In this document: piece after piece, positions 42,083-51,101 of the stretch
Layout of the letters: the number at the start of each line of letters is the position of its first letter
Numbering within the stretch: the stretch's first letter is position 1
The notes under the pieces: generated by a model
Database searches by the model: none
What the model saw: only the letters and a program-made list of their open reading frames with translations
Told to the model about the DNA's origin: nothing
Program-made: the position numbers and the translations under genes
Origin: an uncultured Myxococcales bacterium
Lineage (GTDB): Bacteria; Myxococcota_A; UBA9042
Direction: 5' to 3'
DNA length: 64,000 nt
Assembly: GCA_903919145.1 (NCBI GenBank)
Contig: CAIXGW010000157.1
Coordinates: 21,285-85,284 of the forward strand

Positions 42083-44335
42083 ATGGGTTTGGTGTTGTCA
42101 GCACTGCGAGAGCGTTCGATGGGCTTGCCAGTGGGCGCCTATCCGCTGCCGTCTTGCGCTTCGGCTGGCGATGGCGAGCGCCTGGGCGAATTGCTGGCTG
42201 CCGGGCTGGATGCCGCTTCGCTGACGGTGCCGTGGGCCGCCTGCCAAGCGCGCTTTTGGCGGGACCGCGACCGAACACGGCGGATTGTGGCGGTGGTCCA
42301 CGACATTCCGGGCAACGCCGCCGACGCCACCGTAGAAGGCCGGCTGGCCGCTTTGGGGGCCCAGGCGGTGGTGGCGTGCGGCGTCAACGCCGACAACCTG
42401 GCCCAGGATCGCCACAAACGGGCGGTTCAGGCTGCAGCGGATGTCCTTCAAGACGTCTTCAGCGAGCCCGAGCACCCCCTGGCCCTGGCCGGGTTGGCCG
42501 CGGCCCAGCTGCACCTGCTGGCGACCTACTGCGACACCGTGCTGGAGCTGGAGCGCCTTGTAGAGGCGGTGGTGGCCACAGCGCTGGCCAGCGGCGAATT
42601 GCCGGTCCCAGAGGACCGCTGGCAGGCCGCCGCCTGGCGGGCTCTGGCGGAGGCGCTAGAGGCCAAGATTGCTCAGGTGGCTGCGGCGGCCCGCCCCGAT
42701 GCCATTGCGGCGCTGCTACAGGCCGTGGTCGAGGCGGCGGAGCCCCAGCCGGCGCTGCACAAACCGCTGCAGAAAGCTGGGTTGCTTTACAGTCGCGCCG
42801 ATGGCGCCCAGCCAGGAAAGCTGGCGTGGTCCCGCCTTGTCCAGGCTCTTGGCGCTGGTGCCACCCGCCAGGTTCTGCAGCGCGAAAACCCGGACTGGCC
42901 CTGGCGGATTCTACCGCCGCTGCCCGTGACCAAGGACCACAGCGGCCGCGACGCGCTGCTCAGCTGGACGCTGGCGGTGGCCTGGCACGGCTTGGTGCCC
43001 GCCGTTGAACCCGAAATCCTCAGCGATGGCCTTGGGGCGCTGCACCACCTTGTAGAAGGCGGCTGCGGGGGCAGCGACCAGCTGCGCGCTGCGGTGCGCC
43101 CATGGCTGGAGCTTGTGGAGCGCCTGGCCATGGCTCCGCCGCAGCCAGAGGACTACGGCCTGCTCCAAGAGTCGCCCAACGCCGCGCTGGCGATGCCGGG
43201 GCTGACCCAGGATGCTGGATTCCGCTTTGGCTGTGCGGCGCTGTTTGATGTGCTGGCCGTCCTGCAGGCGATGCACGCTGGTGACCAGGCGGAGATCCAG
43301 CGGCGCTGGCCCGGGCTGGCGTGGACGCTAGACCGCTTGGGCGGCGCGGCGGTGGCCACGGCCGCGTGGCTGCGCATCCGCCTGGCGCTGGCGGTGCTGG
43401 GCGACGAGATCCACGCGCCGTTCTGGGACTCCGAGCTGGCGCAGCTGATGCAGCCGGGCCGGCTCAACTCCTCGGCGCCGTCTGCTGCGAAAATGCGTGG
43501 TTGGCTAGCTCTCAGCCGCGGCGATGTGGCAGGAGCCCAGGCTTGGTGGACGCAAGCCAGTCAGCGCGCCCAGCGCACCGGGCGGCTGCGGCTGGCGCTG
43601 CGCTGGGCGGTAGACGTTGCCCAGCTGCTCTTGCTGATTGGCGAGAGCGAGTCGGCCGTCAAGCTGGCCAAGCTGGCCACAGAGAGGCTGGGGGCGGACC
43701 ACGACTTCGAATTTGCGCGCTGGGCCGGGGTGGTGTGGCTGCTGGCGGCGCTGGGCCAGCCTGAGGGGTCGCCCACCCACGTGTCGGTCGCCGAGGTCTT
43801 TGACGTGTGGGCGGCCCAGGTGCCGCAGGTCGCCCATCACCGCGCCCTGGCAGAAGGCATCGACCCAAGCGCCCTGCTGCGCTGCGGCGCGCTGCTGATC
43901 GACGAGCGGGCGACAGAAGTGCAGCCAATGCTTCAGTATTTTGTGCAAGAGGCCCGCAGCCGCGAGTGGCGTGGCCTAGAAGCGGCGGCCCTGGCCGCCC
44001 AAGGTTGGTGCGCGTGGTGGCTGGGCGACGCCGACCAGGCCTGCTCGCGCTGGAAGGATGCTGCGCGGCTGCCCCAGGGCCCGGCGTCAAGCCTGCTAGC
44101 GGGTCATTTGTGGGTCGACGTGGCTCGCCTGCAGCAGCGGGTCGGCAGCGACCGCAGTGTGGCGGCGGCGGTGACCAAGGCTTTGGAGCTGCTGGAACCA
44201 GCGGCGGCGCTGCGGCTGTCCTTTCTGCAGCAGGCCACAGAGTGGAGCGAGCTGCCCGGGGCCGGCTCAGCGCTGCGCAAGGTCCTCGCCCGCTTGGCCG
44301 AGGCGTCTGCCGCTGCGAAATCCGCGGCGCCGTAG
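42083..44335 (+). CDS. Large Ala/Leu-rich helical protein of unknown function
   Basis: A 750-residue protein with no signal peptide or clear membrane segment. Nearly the whole chain predicts as amphipathic helix rich in Ala, Leu and Trp, with spaced pairs that resemble TPR or HEAT hairpins, for example AGAQAWWTQASQRAQRTG and DADQACSRWKDAARLPQG in the second half. No catalytic motif is visible. A short N-terminal segment contains WAACQARFWRDRDRTRRIV. Start ATG 42083 has GGGGGA upstream; an in-frame GTG at 42059 is the alternative. It is divergent from the GAF kinase gene by about 200 bp, so a regulatory link is possible. I do not recognise the family. Confidence 0.75.
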   Translation: MGLVLSALRERSMGLPVGAYPLPSCASAGDGERLGELLAAGLDAASLTVPWAACQARFWRDRDRTRRIVAVVHDIPGNAADATVEGRLAALGAQAVVACGVNADNLAQDRHKRAVQAAADVLQDVFSEPEHPLALAGLAAAQLHLLATYCDTVLELERLVEAVVATALASGELPVPEDRWQAAAWRALAEALEAKIAQVAAAARPDAIAALLQAVVEAAEPQPALHKPLQKAGLLYSRADGAQPGKLAWSRLVQALGAGATRQVLQRENPDWPWRILPPLPVTKDHSGRDALLSWTLAVAWHGLVPAVEPEILSDGLGALHHLVEGGCGGSDQLRAAVRPWLELVERLAMAPPQPEDYGLLQESPNAALAMPGLTQDAGFRFGCAALFDVLAVLQAMHAGDQAEIQRRWPGLAWTLDRLGGAAVATAAWLRIRLALAVLGDEIHAPFWDSELAQLMQPGRLNSSAPSAAKMRGWLALSRGDVAGAQAWWTQASQRAQRTGRLRLALRWAVDVAQLLLLIGESESAVKLAKLATERLGADHDFEFARWAGVVWLLAALGQPEGSPTHVSVAEVFDVWAAQVPQVAHHRALAEGIDPSALLRCGALLIDERATEVQPMLQYFVQEARSREWRGLEAAALAAQGWCAWWLGDADQACSRWKDAARLPQGPASSLLAGHLWVDVARLQQRVGSDRSVAAAVTKALELLEPAAALRLSFLQQATEWSELPGAGSALRKVLARLAEASAAAKSAAP

Positions 44336-44456
44336 CGAAGTTGCCCATCCAGCCAACGCCGCGCTCTTGTTGGGCGAGCCGGGCGTTTGAATCGGTCGTG
44401 CCATGGTGGCCGCGGCGACGCCGGTGCGGTGCGCCGGTCCATGGGCAGGTGGGGCG

Positions 44457-45920
44457 CTAGAACTTGTAGCCGACCGTGGCGCTGAATTGGTCGTAGCTGG
44501 TCTCAAAGACGCCGTTGTTGACCGGCACCGGGCTCAGGCCGCCGCAGTTGGCCGGGCAGGGCGACAGGGGGCGCTCCTGGAAGACCTTTCCGTAGGTTTC
44601 TGATACTTCGCGGGTTTCCTGAAAGACGTGGGCGTAGGACAGGCCCGCCTGCATGTGCTCACCCTGCCAGCGGACGCCGGTGCCAACGCCAAGGCGGTCA
44701 AAGCTGGGGAAATCCAGGTGCTCGTAGTTCTGCGGCACGGCGCCCTGCTCCCAGTAGCCACCCAGCGAAACCTTGAGGCCCTTGGCGACCTCTGCCGAGC
44801 CGCCAGCGCGCACGGACCAGGTGTTCTGCCAGCGCTTCTGGATCGACACGTCCGGCGAAGGCTGGGCGGCAAACAGGTTGATCATGCCGCCGTTCTTCAC
44901 GTCGTACTGGTCAATGACGCTCCAGCCTTCCCACACCACGTTGACTTCGGCGTCCCACTTTTCAGCGCCCGTGGCGTCCAGGCCGCGGTACCGCGCTCCC
45001 AGCGTCGCCGTAGGAGCAATCTTCATGGTCATGGCGGCGGTACTGTTGGTAACCGCGATTTTCTCAGGCGTAAAGGCAGCGCCAGCGCCAGCGCGGTCGT
45101 TGGCCAGCACCAGGTCGCCGGTGGCGTTGAATTCGACCGGCATGACCCGACCAGAAAGCGCCACTTCCAGGCGGTCAGAAAGGCGCAACCAGCCGCCGGC
45201 GATAGCAGAGAACGCCGACATGTCTTCCATGCGGATGGTCGCCACCACGTCATTGCTGGCGTAGTAGGGGTTGACCGCGCCGCCCGTGGCTCCGTCAATC
45301 ACCAAAGAGAGGTGGGTCTTGGGCATCATGGCGTACTGCAGGGTCACGCCCAGGCCAAAGTGGTCCTTCTTGCCCCACGCGACCGCCGCACTGGCGTAGG
45401 CCATCAGAGCGTCAAGCTTGGTGAGCATGTAGCGCTGACCACCCATGACATTGAATTCTTTGGAACCGGCAGCGGACGGGCCATAGCCGGCTATGGCAAA
45501 GGTCCAATCCTCAAGACCAAAGTCGCTGCTGGCCGACAGAAAAGCGCCCAGGGGAAAGATTGGCGTTTGGTTTTCTGACGGCTCGCGCGCTTCGGCTAGC
45601 GTGGTGCCGGGCACGTTGCTCTGCTTGTAGGCGCTGGGGCCGCGCGTAAAAGTCTCGTGAGACCACAGCACCTGATGCGACCACTGCAGGCGCGTGCCTT
45701 TTTGACGGCTCAGGGCCCCAGGATTGTAGGCGACCGCCGTGCCATCATCGGCGCTGACCGCAAAGGCCGTACCGCGGCCCAGACCAGCAGTGCTGTTGCC
45801 CGGAATCTCAAAGCCCGCCGCAGCGGCCTGGCCCGAAAACGCGGTTGTCGCCAACAGAATTGCCCATGTCGTGGCCTTGCGCAGCTGCGCCGCCCTGCCG
45901 TTCTCGCGCCGAGTTCCCAT
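44457..45920 (-). CDS. FadL/OmpP1-type outer-membrane transporter
   Basis: A 487-residue outer-membrane protein of the FadL/TodX family for long-chain fatty acids or hydrophobic compounds. The signal peptide ends at SGQAAAAGFEIPGNS. The mature start AGLGRGTAFAVSADDGTAVAYNPGAL is the FadL hatch-domain phrase with NPAxL motif. Many amphipathic strands follow and the protein ends with an aromatic residue, ATVGYKF. ATG 45920 has GGGGGAAGG upstream. It is divergent from the lipoprotein gene at 46046, with 125 bp between. Confidence 0.88.
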   Translation of the reverse strand: MGTRRENGRAAQLRKATTWAILLATTAFSGQAAAAGFEIPGNSTAGLGRGTAFAVSADDGTAVAYNPGALSRQKGTRLQWSHQVLWSHETFTRGPSAYKQSNVPGTTLAEAREPSENQTPIFPLGAFLSASSDFGLEDWTFAIAGYGPSAAGSKEFNVMGGQRYMLTKLDALMAYASAAVAWGKKDHFGLGVTLQYAMMPKTHLSLVIDGATGGAVNPYYASNDVVATIRMEDMSAFSAIAGGWLRLSDRLEVALSGRVMPVEFNATGDLVLANDRAGAGAAFTPEKIAVTNSTAAMTMKIAPTATLGARYRGLDATGAEKWDAEVNVVWEGWSVIDQYDVKNGGMINLFAAQPSPDVSIQKRWQNTWSVRAGGSAEVAKGLKVSLGGYWEQGAVPQNYEHLDFPSFDRLGVGTGVRWQGEHMQAGLSYAHVFQETREVSETYGKVFQERPLSPCPANCGGLSPVPVNNGVFETSYDQFSATVGYKF

Positions 45921-46045
45921 GCCCTTCCCCCTTTGTGTGCAGGCGCCGGCGGCGCATTGCCAACGTATTCGCTGCAGACCATAGACGGCGCCCGAAAATC
46001 GCGCAAGACTGAGAGCCGGTAGGGTGCAACGCAGCGGGAGGAAGC

Positions 46046-47059
46046 ATGGCGGCAGGGGCGGCAGGAGCAGCAGTGGCTGCGGGCATTGGGGCGGGAACAG
46101 CTGCGGCGCGGCTGCTGCGGGCAGCGGCGGTGCTGGCCTTGGCGGTCGGGGTGGCCGCGGCGGCGGGCTGTGGCGTCAAGCTCAGCGGCAACGAAGTCGA
46201 TGAGACGGCCAACAAGCTGCCAGTGGCCGACATTGGCAGCGGCGACTCCGCCGGCTTGCCCGGTGACGGGACCTCGACCGGAGATGGCTGCGCTTGTCTG
46301 CAGCCGGGCATGGTCTTTCGCTTTGACAACCTGCAGATCAAGTCGCTGGACGGCAATCCGGACCACCTGGTCATCGGCACGCTCAACCCGCTGTGGAAAG
46401 GCGACATCGACAAGAAGGAGCTGAACTTCTTCTTGGAAGTCAAGGATGTCACGGATACCGAGATCCAGCTGCGCATCGTCAACGGCGCCCGCATGGACAA
46501 GGCCGGCAATGTCTGTGCCCTGCCGGTGACCAGCAACACCGTGACCATGCAGCGCAACGGCTGCAAGATCAAGAATGCGGTGGCCACCGGCCTGAATGTC
46601 TACGCCGGCACCCCCGCCAACCCCAAGAACTGCACGACCGGCCTGGAAGTGCCCCACGCCATTCCGGTGCGCAATGCGTTCTTCGAAGCCGAGATCGTGG
46701 CAGGCTGCGGAGCCGTGCACAACGGCGTGCTGACCCAAGGGTCCATTTCCAAGGATTCTCTAGATAATACCTGCACCTGCCTTACCTTGGGTGGCAAGCC
46801 CGCCGAAGAGTGCGGCGTGCCGGACCCCAAGTTCGCCGGCTATCCCAGTCTGCAGAACGAAGAAGGCAAGCCGCCGCAGTTCTGCAAGGACTGCTGCAAG
46901 GGCTGCAATCCCATCTTTACCAACCTGAAGGAACTGTTGGTGATGTTTGGCGAGCTGCAGTACAAGTGCTTGGACGACAAGGGCAAGCCCGCCGTCTGCC
47001 TGTCGGCCGTGTTTGAGGCGCCCAGGACCGACAAGGTCCCTGCCGACTGCCCCCTCTAG
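46046..47059 (+). CDS. Hypothetical lipoprotein
   Basis: A 337-residue lipoprotein with an unusually Ala/Gly-rich signal peptide and lipobox AAAGCGVKL at about residue 42. After a short Ser/Asp/Gly linker comes a beta-rich domain (about residues 85-240) starting CACLQPGMVFRFDNLQI and a C-terminal Cys-rich part with CKDCCKGCNP and CLDDKGKP. No family is recognised. ATG 46046 has GGGAGGAA upstream. The MobA-FdhD gene begins three bases after its stop, so the two are coupled, although no common function is obvious. Confidence 0.75.
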   Translation: MAAGAAGAAVAAGIGAGTAAARLLRAAAVLALAVGVAAAAGCGVKLSGNEVDETANKLPVADIGSGDSAGLPGDGTSTGDGCACLQPGMVFRFDNLQIKSLDGNPDHLVIGTLNPLWKGDIDKKELNFFLEVKDVTDTEIQLRIVNGARMDKAGNVCALPVTSNTVTMQRNGCKIKNAVATGLNVYAGTPANPKNCTTGLEVPHAIPVRNAFFEAEIVAGCGAVHNGVLTQGSISKDSLDNTCTCLTLGGKPAEECGVPDPKFAGYPSLQNEEGKPPQFCKDCCKGCNPIFTNLKELLVMFGELQYKCLDDKGKPAVCLSAVFEAPRTDKVPADCPL

Positions 47060-47062
47060 CCG

Positions 47063-48691
47063 ATGAGCCTGGAAGAAGACCCTGCCAAGCCTCCCACGGC
47101 CGGCGAGCTCGATCCGCGCACCGGTCCCATCGAGGTTGGCGTGACAGGCGCCGCCGTGCCGCCGGTGGGCCATCGGGTCAGCGGCAAGGACTCAGCAAGC
47201 GGCGATTCCAGCAGCCGCCGCGAGACCAGCACCGACCGTTCTAGCACCCACCGTTCCAGCAGCGAGTGGCCCAGCAGCGAGTGGGCAGCGGGCGTCCTTG
47301 CCGGCGGCTTGTCTTCGCGGTTTGTGACCGACAAGGCCCGCGCACTGTGGAATGGCCAGCCGCTGCTGCGCCACGTGCTGGAATTGGCCAGCGGCTTCTC
47401 TCGCCATGCCACCGTGCTGGCTGATCGCTCTGACCGCTATGCAGATTTTGGTCTGGCCGCGCTAGTGGACCGGCGGGCAGCCGTGGGGCCGCTGGCCGGG
47501 CTGGAGGCGTTGCTGCTGCACGCACAGGACCATGGCCTGCGCGGAGGCCTGTTGCTGAGCTGCGACACCCAGGGGCTGCAGCCGCAGTGGCTGCGCGCGC
47601 TCTGCCACGGCCTGCAGCCGGAGGATCTGGCCTGTGCCTATGGCGACCCGGAGCTGCTGGACAAAGCCCAAGGTTGGCAGTCGCTGCCCGTGCTGGTGCG
47701 GGTAGAGGCGCTGCCGATCGTGCAGCGGGCCTTGGACGGCGATCAGCGCGCTCTGTGGCGGCTGCTGCGCGAGCTGGGGGCCCGGGCGCTGCCGCTGCCG
47801 GTCGACTGGCACAGCGCGGTGGTGCGCGTGGATCAGCGCAGCGACCTGTTGCGCTTACCCTGGCGAGCTGAGACCGCCGCGGCGACGACCCTGGTGGATG
47901 TGTGGCGATCCTCTGGCGATGGCTGGCACAGCCACCAGGACTGCGTAAGTGCGGAAGAGCCCCTGGAGATCCTGGTGCGAGCCGGGCCGCTCGGCCGCCG
48001 GCGGGTCGAGTCCGCAGGGGTGACGATGCGCACGCCGGGCCGCGATCTGGCGCTGGCTGCAGGCTGGCTGCTGGCGGCCGGTGTGGTCAGCGACCCCAGA
48101 GATGTCCTGCAGATGGCGGTGGGGCAAGACGGCAACTCGGTGCGGGTCGACCTGCGGCCGGGCTTAGCAGTGCCTTGGCAGCGGTTGCGGCGGATTTTTC
48201 ACGCTACCGCGGCGTGCGGGGTGTGCGGCTCGGCGGCGGTGGACCACCTGCTGGAGGCAGGGCGATCGCTGCACGCCGTGGAGGCGGCGATTTCCTGGGC
48301 GGCGCTGCAGGGGATGCCCGACCAGCTGCGCCAGCGCCAGACGGGGTTTGACCAGACCGGCGGGGTTCACGCCGCTGCACTGTTTGCGCTGGATGGCCAA
48401 CTGCTGGATGTCGCAGAAGATGTCGGGCGCCACAACGCAGTAGACAAGGTGCTTGGCCTGGCGTGGCTGCGCTACCAGCTGCCCCTGCACCAGTGCGTGC
48501 TGGTGCTGTCAGGCCGGGCCGGCTTTGAGCTGGTCCAAAAAGCCCTGGCGGCGGGCGTGCCGATCGTCGCGGCGGTGGGCGCGCCCTCAGCCCTGGCGGT
48601 GGACCTGGCGGATCGGGCGGGCCAGACCCTGGTTGGCTTTCTGCGGCCCCAGAAGGGCAATATCTACTGCGGCAGGCAGCGTATCCGCTGA
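47063..48691 (+). CDS. MobA-FdhD fusion protein (molybdenum cofactor guanylyltransferase plus sulfurtransferase)
   Basis: A 542-residue fusion. After a Ser-rich N-terminal region (about 75 residues) comes a MobA-like nucleotidyltransferase with AGVLAGGLSSRFVTDKARALWNGQPLL, VGPLAGLEALL and SCDTQGLQ. It adds GMP to molybdopterin. From about residue 300 comes FdhD, which passes sulfur to the formate dehydrogenase cofactor: EEPLEILVRAG, catalytic pair C385xxC388 in ACGVCGS, RQTGFDQTGGVHAAAL, VAEDVGRHNAVDKVLG and LSGRAGFELVQKALAAGVPIVAAVGAPSALAV. MobA's CDxP is altered to CDTQ, so its activity needs proof. It starts three bases after the previous lipoprotein gene, and formate dehydrogenase genes are not in the window. 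Confidence 0.9.
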   Translation: MSLEEDPAKPPTAGELDPRTGPIEVGVTGAAVPPVGHRVSGKDSASGDSSSRRETSTDRSSTHRSSSEWPSSEWAAGVLAGGLSSRFVTDKARALWNGQPLLRHVLELASGFSRHATVLADRSDRYADFGLAALVDRRAAVGPLAGLEALLLHAQDHGLRGGLLLSCDTQGLQPQWLRALCHGLQPEDLACAYGDPELLDKAQGWQSLPVLVRVEALPIVQRALDGDQRALWRLLRELGARALPLPVDWHSAVVRVDQRSDLLRLPWRAETAAATTLVDVWRSSGDGWHSHQDCVSAEEPLEILVRAGPLGRRRVESAGVTMRTPGRDLALAAGWLLAAGVVSDPRDVLQMAVGQDGNSVRVDLRPGLAVPWQRLRRIFHATAACGVCGSAAVDHLLEAGRSLHAVEAAISWAALQGMPDQLRQRQTGFDQTGGVHAAALFALDGQLLDVAEDVGRHNAVDKVLGLAWLRYQLPLHQCVLVLSGRAGFELVQKALAAGVPIVAAVGAPSALAVDLADRAGQTLVGFLRPQKGNIYCGRQRIR

Positions 48692-48874
48692 GACGGGCCG
48701 TCTTTGGCCCAGCCCCAAAACCCAGCGGTCGCCGCCCGGTTTGGCTGACGGGGCGGCTGGGGCGGCGCCGCAAAGCGTCCGGCGCTGCGGGTGGCGAGCC
48801 TCTCTGCCGCCATGACCTGGCCGGGCGACGCTTGGACCGATCCCAGGGCTCAGCGGCCGCCGCCAATGGGGGCC

Positions 48875-48908
48875 AAAACGCAAAAACCCCAGTCCGCGAG
48901 GACCGGGG
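48875..48908 (-). terminator. Intrinsic terminator of the tRNA-Ala transcript
   Basis: On the minus strand CCCCGGTCC TCGC GGACTGGGG forms a nine-pair stem (one G-U), directly followed by TTTTTGCGTTTT. It lies 28 bases past the tRNA 3' end. Confidence 0.8.
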
Positions 48909-48936
48909 TAGTGCGGAAAGCGCTGCGCGCCGATGC

Positions 48937-49012
48937 TGGTGGAGATGACGGGGATCGAACCCGTGACCCCCTGAATGCCATTCAGGTACTCTCCCAGCTG
49001 AGCTACATCCCC
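48937..49012 (-). tRNA. tRNA-Ala (anticodon GGC)
   Basis: A 76-base tRNA with encoded CCA. All four stems form: acceptor GGGGATG/CATCTCC (one G-U), D arm GCTC/GAGT, anticodon stem CCTGA/TCAGG with loop ATGGCAT, T arm ACGGG/CCCGT with TTCGATC loop. The anticodon GGC reads GCC/GCU alanine codons. It has its own promoter and terminator, so it is monocistronic. Confidence 0.97.
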
Positions 49013-49068
49013 GCGAAGGCGACGCTTTGCTTCCGTGTCTTCCGGCTGTTCACCGTCGGACGCCGCGC

Positions 49069-49097
49069 ATCTTAGCGGCACTGGCCAAAGCTTGCAA
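49069..49097 (-). promoter_or_regulatory. Promoter of tRNA-Ala
   Basis: On the minus strand TTGCAA (49097-49092) and TAAGAT (49074-49069) are separated by 17 bp, placing transcription start about 50 bases before the mature tRNA. Confidence 0.55.
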
Positions 49098-49127
49098 GCC
49101 CCCCGCGACCGCGGTCTGTCGCTTTTT

Positions 49128-50888
49128 TTACTTTTGGGCCGGTGCTGCCGCTGGCGGCTCTAGCGGTTGGGCACCCTTGGGCGCGGATGGCCACCAGGTG
49201 CGGGTCAGAAAGGTATTAGTTTCAGCGAGGCTGGCCTCATTGCGCTGAGGCGGAATCGCCCAGAGAGAGGCCACCCACGCCGCCGCCAGCAGCATGCCGC
49301 CGGCCGTCAGCGCCGCGCGCCGGTTGCGGCCTCCGCTGGACCCTGCTGGAGCCGTCAGCGACCAGATATGCCAAATAATTGCCAGTAGTAGCACGGCAAA
49401 CCACGGCACGGCAGCCACCGCGATCGGCACCCCCAACCAATACAGAGGGCTGGACCACACCCAGCCGTGGCTGAGCAGAGGGCCCACCACTTCGCGCAGA
49501 GGGTTATAGACTTCAAAGGGAAATCCCTGGCTCACTGCCGTAGCGGCGCCGGTCACCGCTATCGCCACGGCCCCAGAGATCGCCAGCAGGCCTTGGCCTA
49601 TCCGGCTGGGCCAGCCGCGCAGGGCGTCCAGGCCGTGGGCCACGGCGATCGCCGCAAACGGCACCAGCGCGGTGATGTAGCGCGGCCCCAGCACCCAGCC
49701 GCCGCGCCACAGGCTGTGCGAGCACTGAAAGAACACGAAGTACGCGACCACAGACCAGGCCACCAGCGCCTCTGCCCGCCTAGAGAACCAGAACTGGCCG
49801 GCCGCCGCTTCTCCAGGCAGCTCATGGCGGTGTCTGCGCACGGCTACCAGGCCCAGCCACGCCAACGCCACCCACGGCGCCCAGAAATACAGGCCAGTAA
49901 ACGGAGAGAGCAGCGAGCCGGCCATCTTCTCGGCATTGGGCAGGTGCAGGCCAAAGACGCCGGGCGCAATATCGCGCACAAAATCGGGGTTTTCTAGCAC
50001 ACCGTAGGGCAACTTCCAGGGCGCGCCAAAGGACCGCCAATTGAAGTGGGCCAGCAGCAGCACCGGTGCCGCAGCGCCCAGAGCCAGCCAGCCGAGATCG
50101 CGAAGGCTGTGGCGCCGGGCCACCGTCCACCCCAACAACAAGATCGCCGCCGGGCCGGCCGGGAACTCGATCCACGGTGCAGCGGCGATGCCCAAACCGG
50201 CCACGGCTAACCAACCGCCGTTACCAGTGGAGCCGGCACGCTGCACGGCGGCAAAACCCAGCAGCAACGCCAGCCCAGACAGCTGGTGACCGGCAAACAT
50301 TTGGCCGTAGGTCAGCGAAAGAGAGCCAAACGCCGCCGCCAGCACCGCTGCCCAGCCGATCTGCGGTTGGTTCAGTCGGCGCGGCAAGTACCGGGCGAGC
50401 CAGTACAGCCCGGCGATGGAAGGCAGCACGGCGCACCACAGGCGCAGCCACCACACCATGGCGGCTTTGCTGGGAGCGCCTTGGCCCAGCAGCGACCACG
50501 CACGCAGCTGCAGCCATAGCGGCACGGCGCCGATCTGCGAAAGCCCAGGCGCTTTGCCAGCATACAGCAGGCCGTTGCAGTTGGGGCGCTCGGCCTTGGG
50601 GTCGTCGCAGGTCAGCGCCTTGTCATTGACGTAGCCCCACTGATCGTAGACGAGGCCGCGATCGCGGACCTGGCCATCGGGCCCCACCTCGCGGCGGCCA
50701 ATGGCGTAGCTGCCGGTCTCGGCGATGGCGCGCGACATGTAGACCCGCACCATCTCATTGGGATTGTTGATCTGCTCTGACCACGGAAACAGCCACGCGT
50801 AGCCAACGGTCAGCATCACCAGCAAGAGCCGCGTGGAAGCTGGCCCGTAGGCCGGGCGGGCGGGCGGCAGGTGCAGATCAGAGGACAT
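49128..50888 (-). CDS. GT-C-like polytopic membrane glycosyltransferase
   Basis: A 586-residue membrane protein with about 11-13 hydrophobic helices. The first extracytoplasmic loop is long (about residues 35-110) and contains NNPNEMVRVYMSRAIAETG, reminiscent of the acidic first loop of GT-C enzymes that use polyprenyl-phosphate sugars; later SGLALLLGFAAVQR and a RYITALVPFAAIA segment also fit. No family (PMT, ArnT, Emb) can be assigned with certainty. Start ATG 50888 has AGGAAG upstream; a longer frame to 51863 lies antisense to the SDR gene. It is divergent from the DprE2/DprE1-like pair by 213 bp, which suggests a shared glycan pathway. Confidence 0.72.
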   Translation of the reverse strand: MSSDLHLPPARPAYGPASTRLLLVMLTVGYAWLFPWSEQINNPNEMVRVYMSRAIAETGSYAIGRREVGPDGQVRDRGLVYDQWGYVNDKALTCDDPKAERPNCNGLLYAGKAPGLSQIGAVPLWLQLRAWSLLGQGAPSKAAMVWWLRLWCAVLPSIAGLYWLARYLPRRLNQPQIGWAAVLAAAFGSLSLTYGQMFAGHQLSGLALLLGFAAVQRAGSTGNGGWLAVAGLGIAAAPWIEFPAGPAAILLLGWTVARRHSLRDLGWLALGAAAPVLLLAHFNWRSFGAPWKLPYGVLENPDFVRDIAPGVFGLHLPNAEKMAGSLLSPFTGLYFWAPWVALAWLGLVAVRRHRHELPGEAAAGQFWFSRRAEALVAWSVVAYFVFFQCSHSLWRGGWVLGPRYITALVPFAAIAVAHGLDALRGWPSRIGQGLLAISGAVAIAVTGAATAVSQGFPFEVYNPLREVVGPLLSHGWVWSSPLYWLGVPIAVAAVPWFAVLLLAIIWHIWSLTAPAGSSGGRNRRAALTAGGMLLAAAWVASLWAIPPQRNEASLAETNTFLTRTWWPSAPKGAQPLEPPAAAPAQK

Positions 50889-51026
50889 GGCGCGCTTCCT
50901 GGGGCCGGTGGCGGCCAACTGGGCCCGCAAGCCTAAGGAACCTGGAGCGCCACGGCAACCAGACGCGGCAGCCGGGTGCCAACCGTCGGCGCTGGCGGGG
51001 TTGGGCGCCACAGCCAGCGGCTGACG

Positions 51027-51056
51027 TTGCCGGCTCGCGTTGGCAAAGCGTACAAT
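51027..51056 (+). promoter_or_regulatory. Possible promoter for the SDR / FAD-oxidase operon
   Basis: TTGCCG (51027-51032) and TACAAT (51051-51056) are separated by 18 bp, about 45 bases ahead of the SDR start codon, in the divergent gap with the GT-C-like gene. Confidence 0.45.
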
Positions 51057-51101
51057 CTTGCGCCGCTGCCGCATGGACAGGTCAGCGTCTTGCGGGGTTC
51101 C

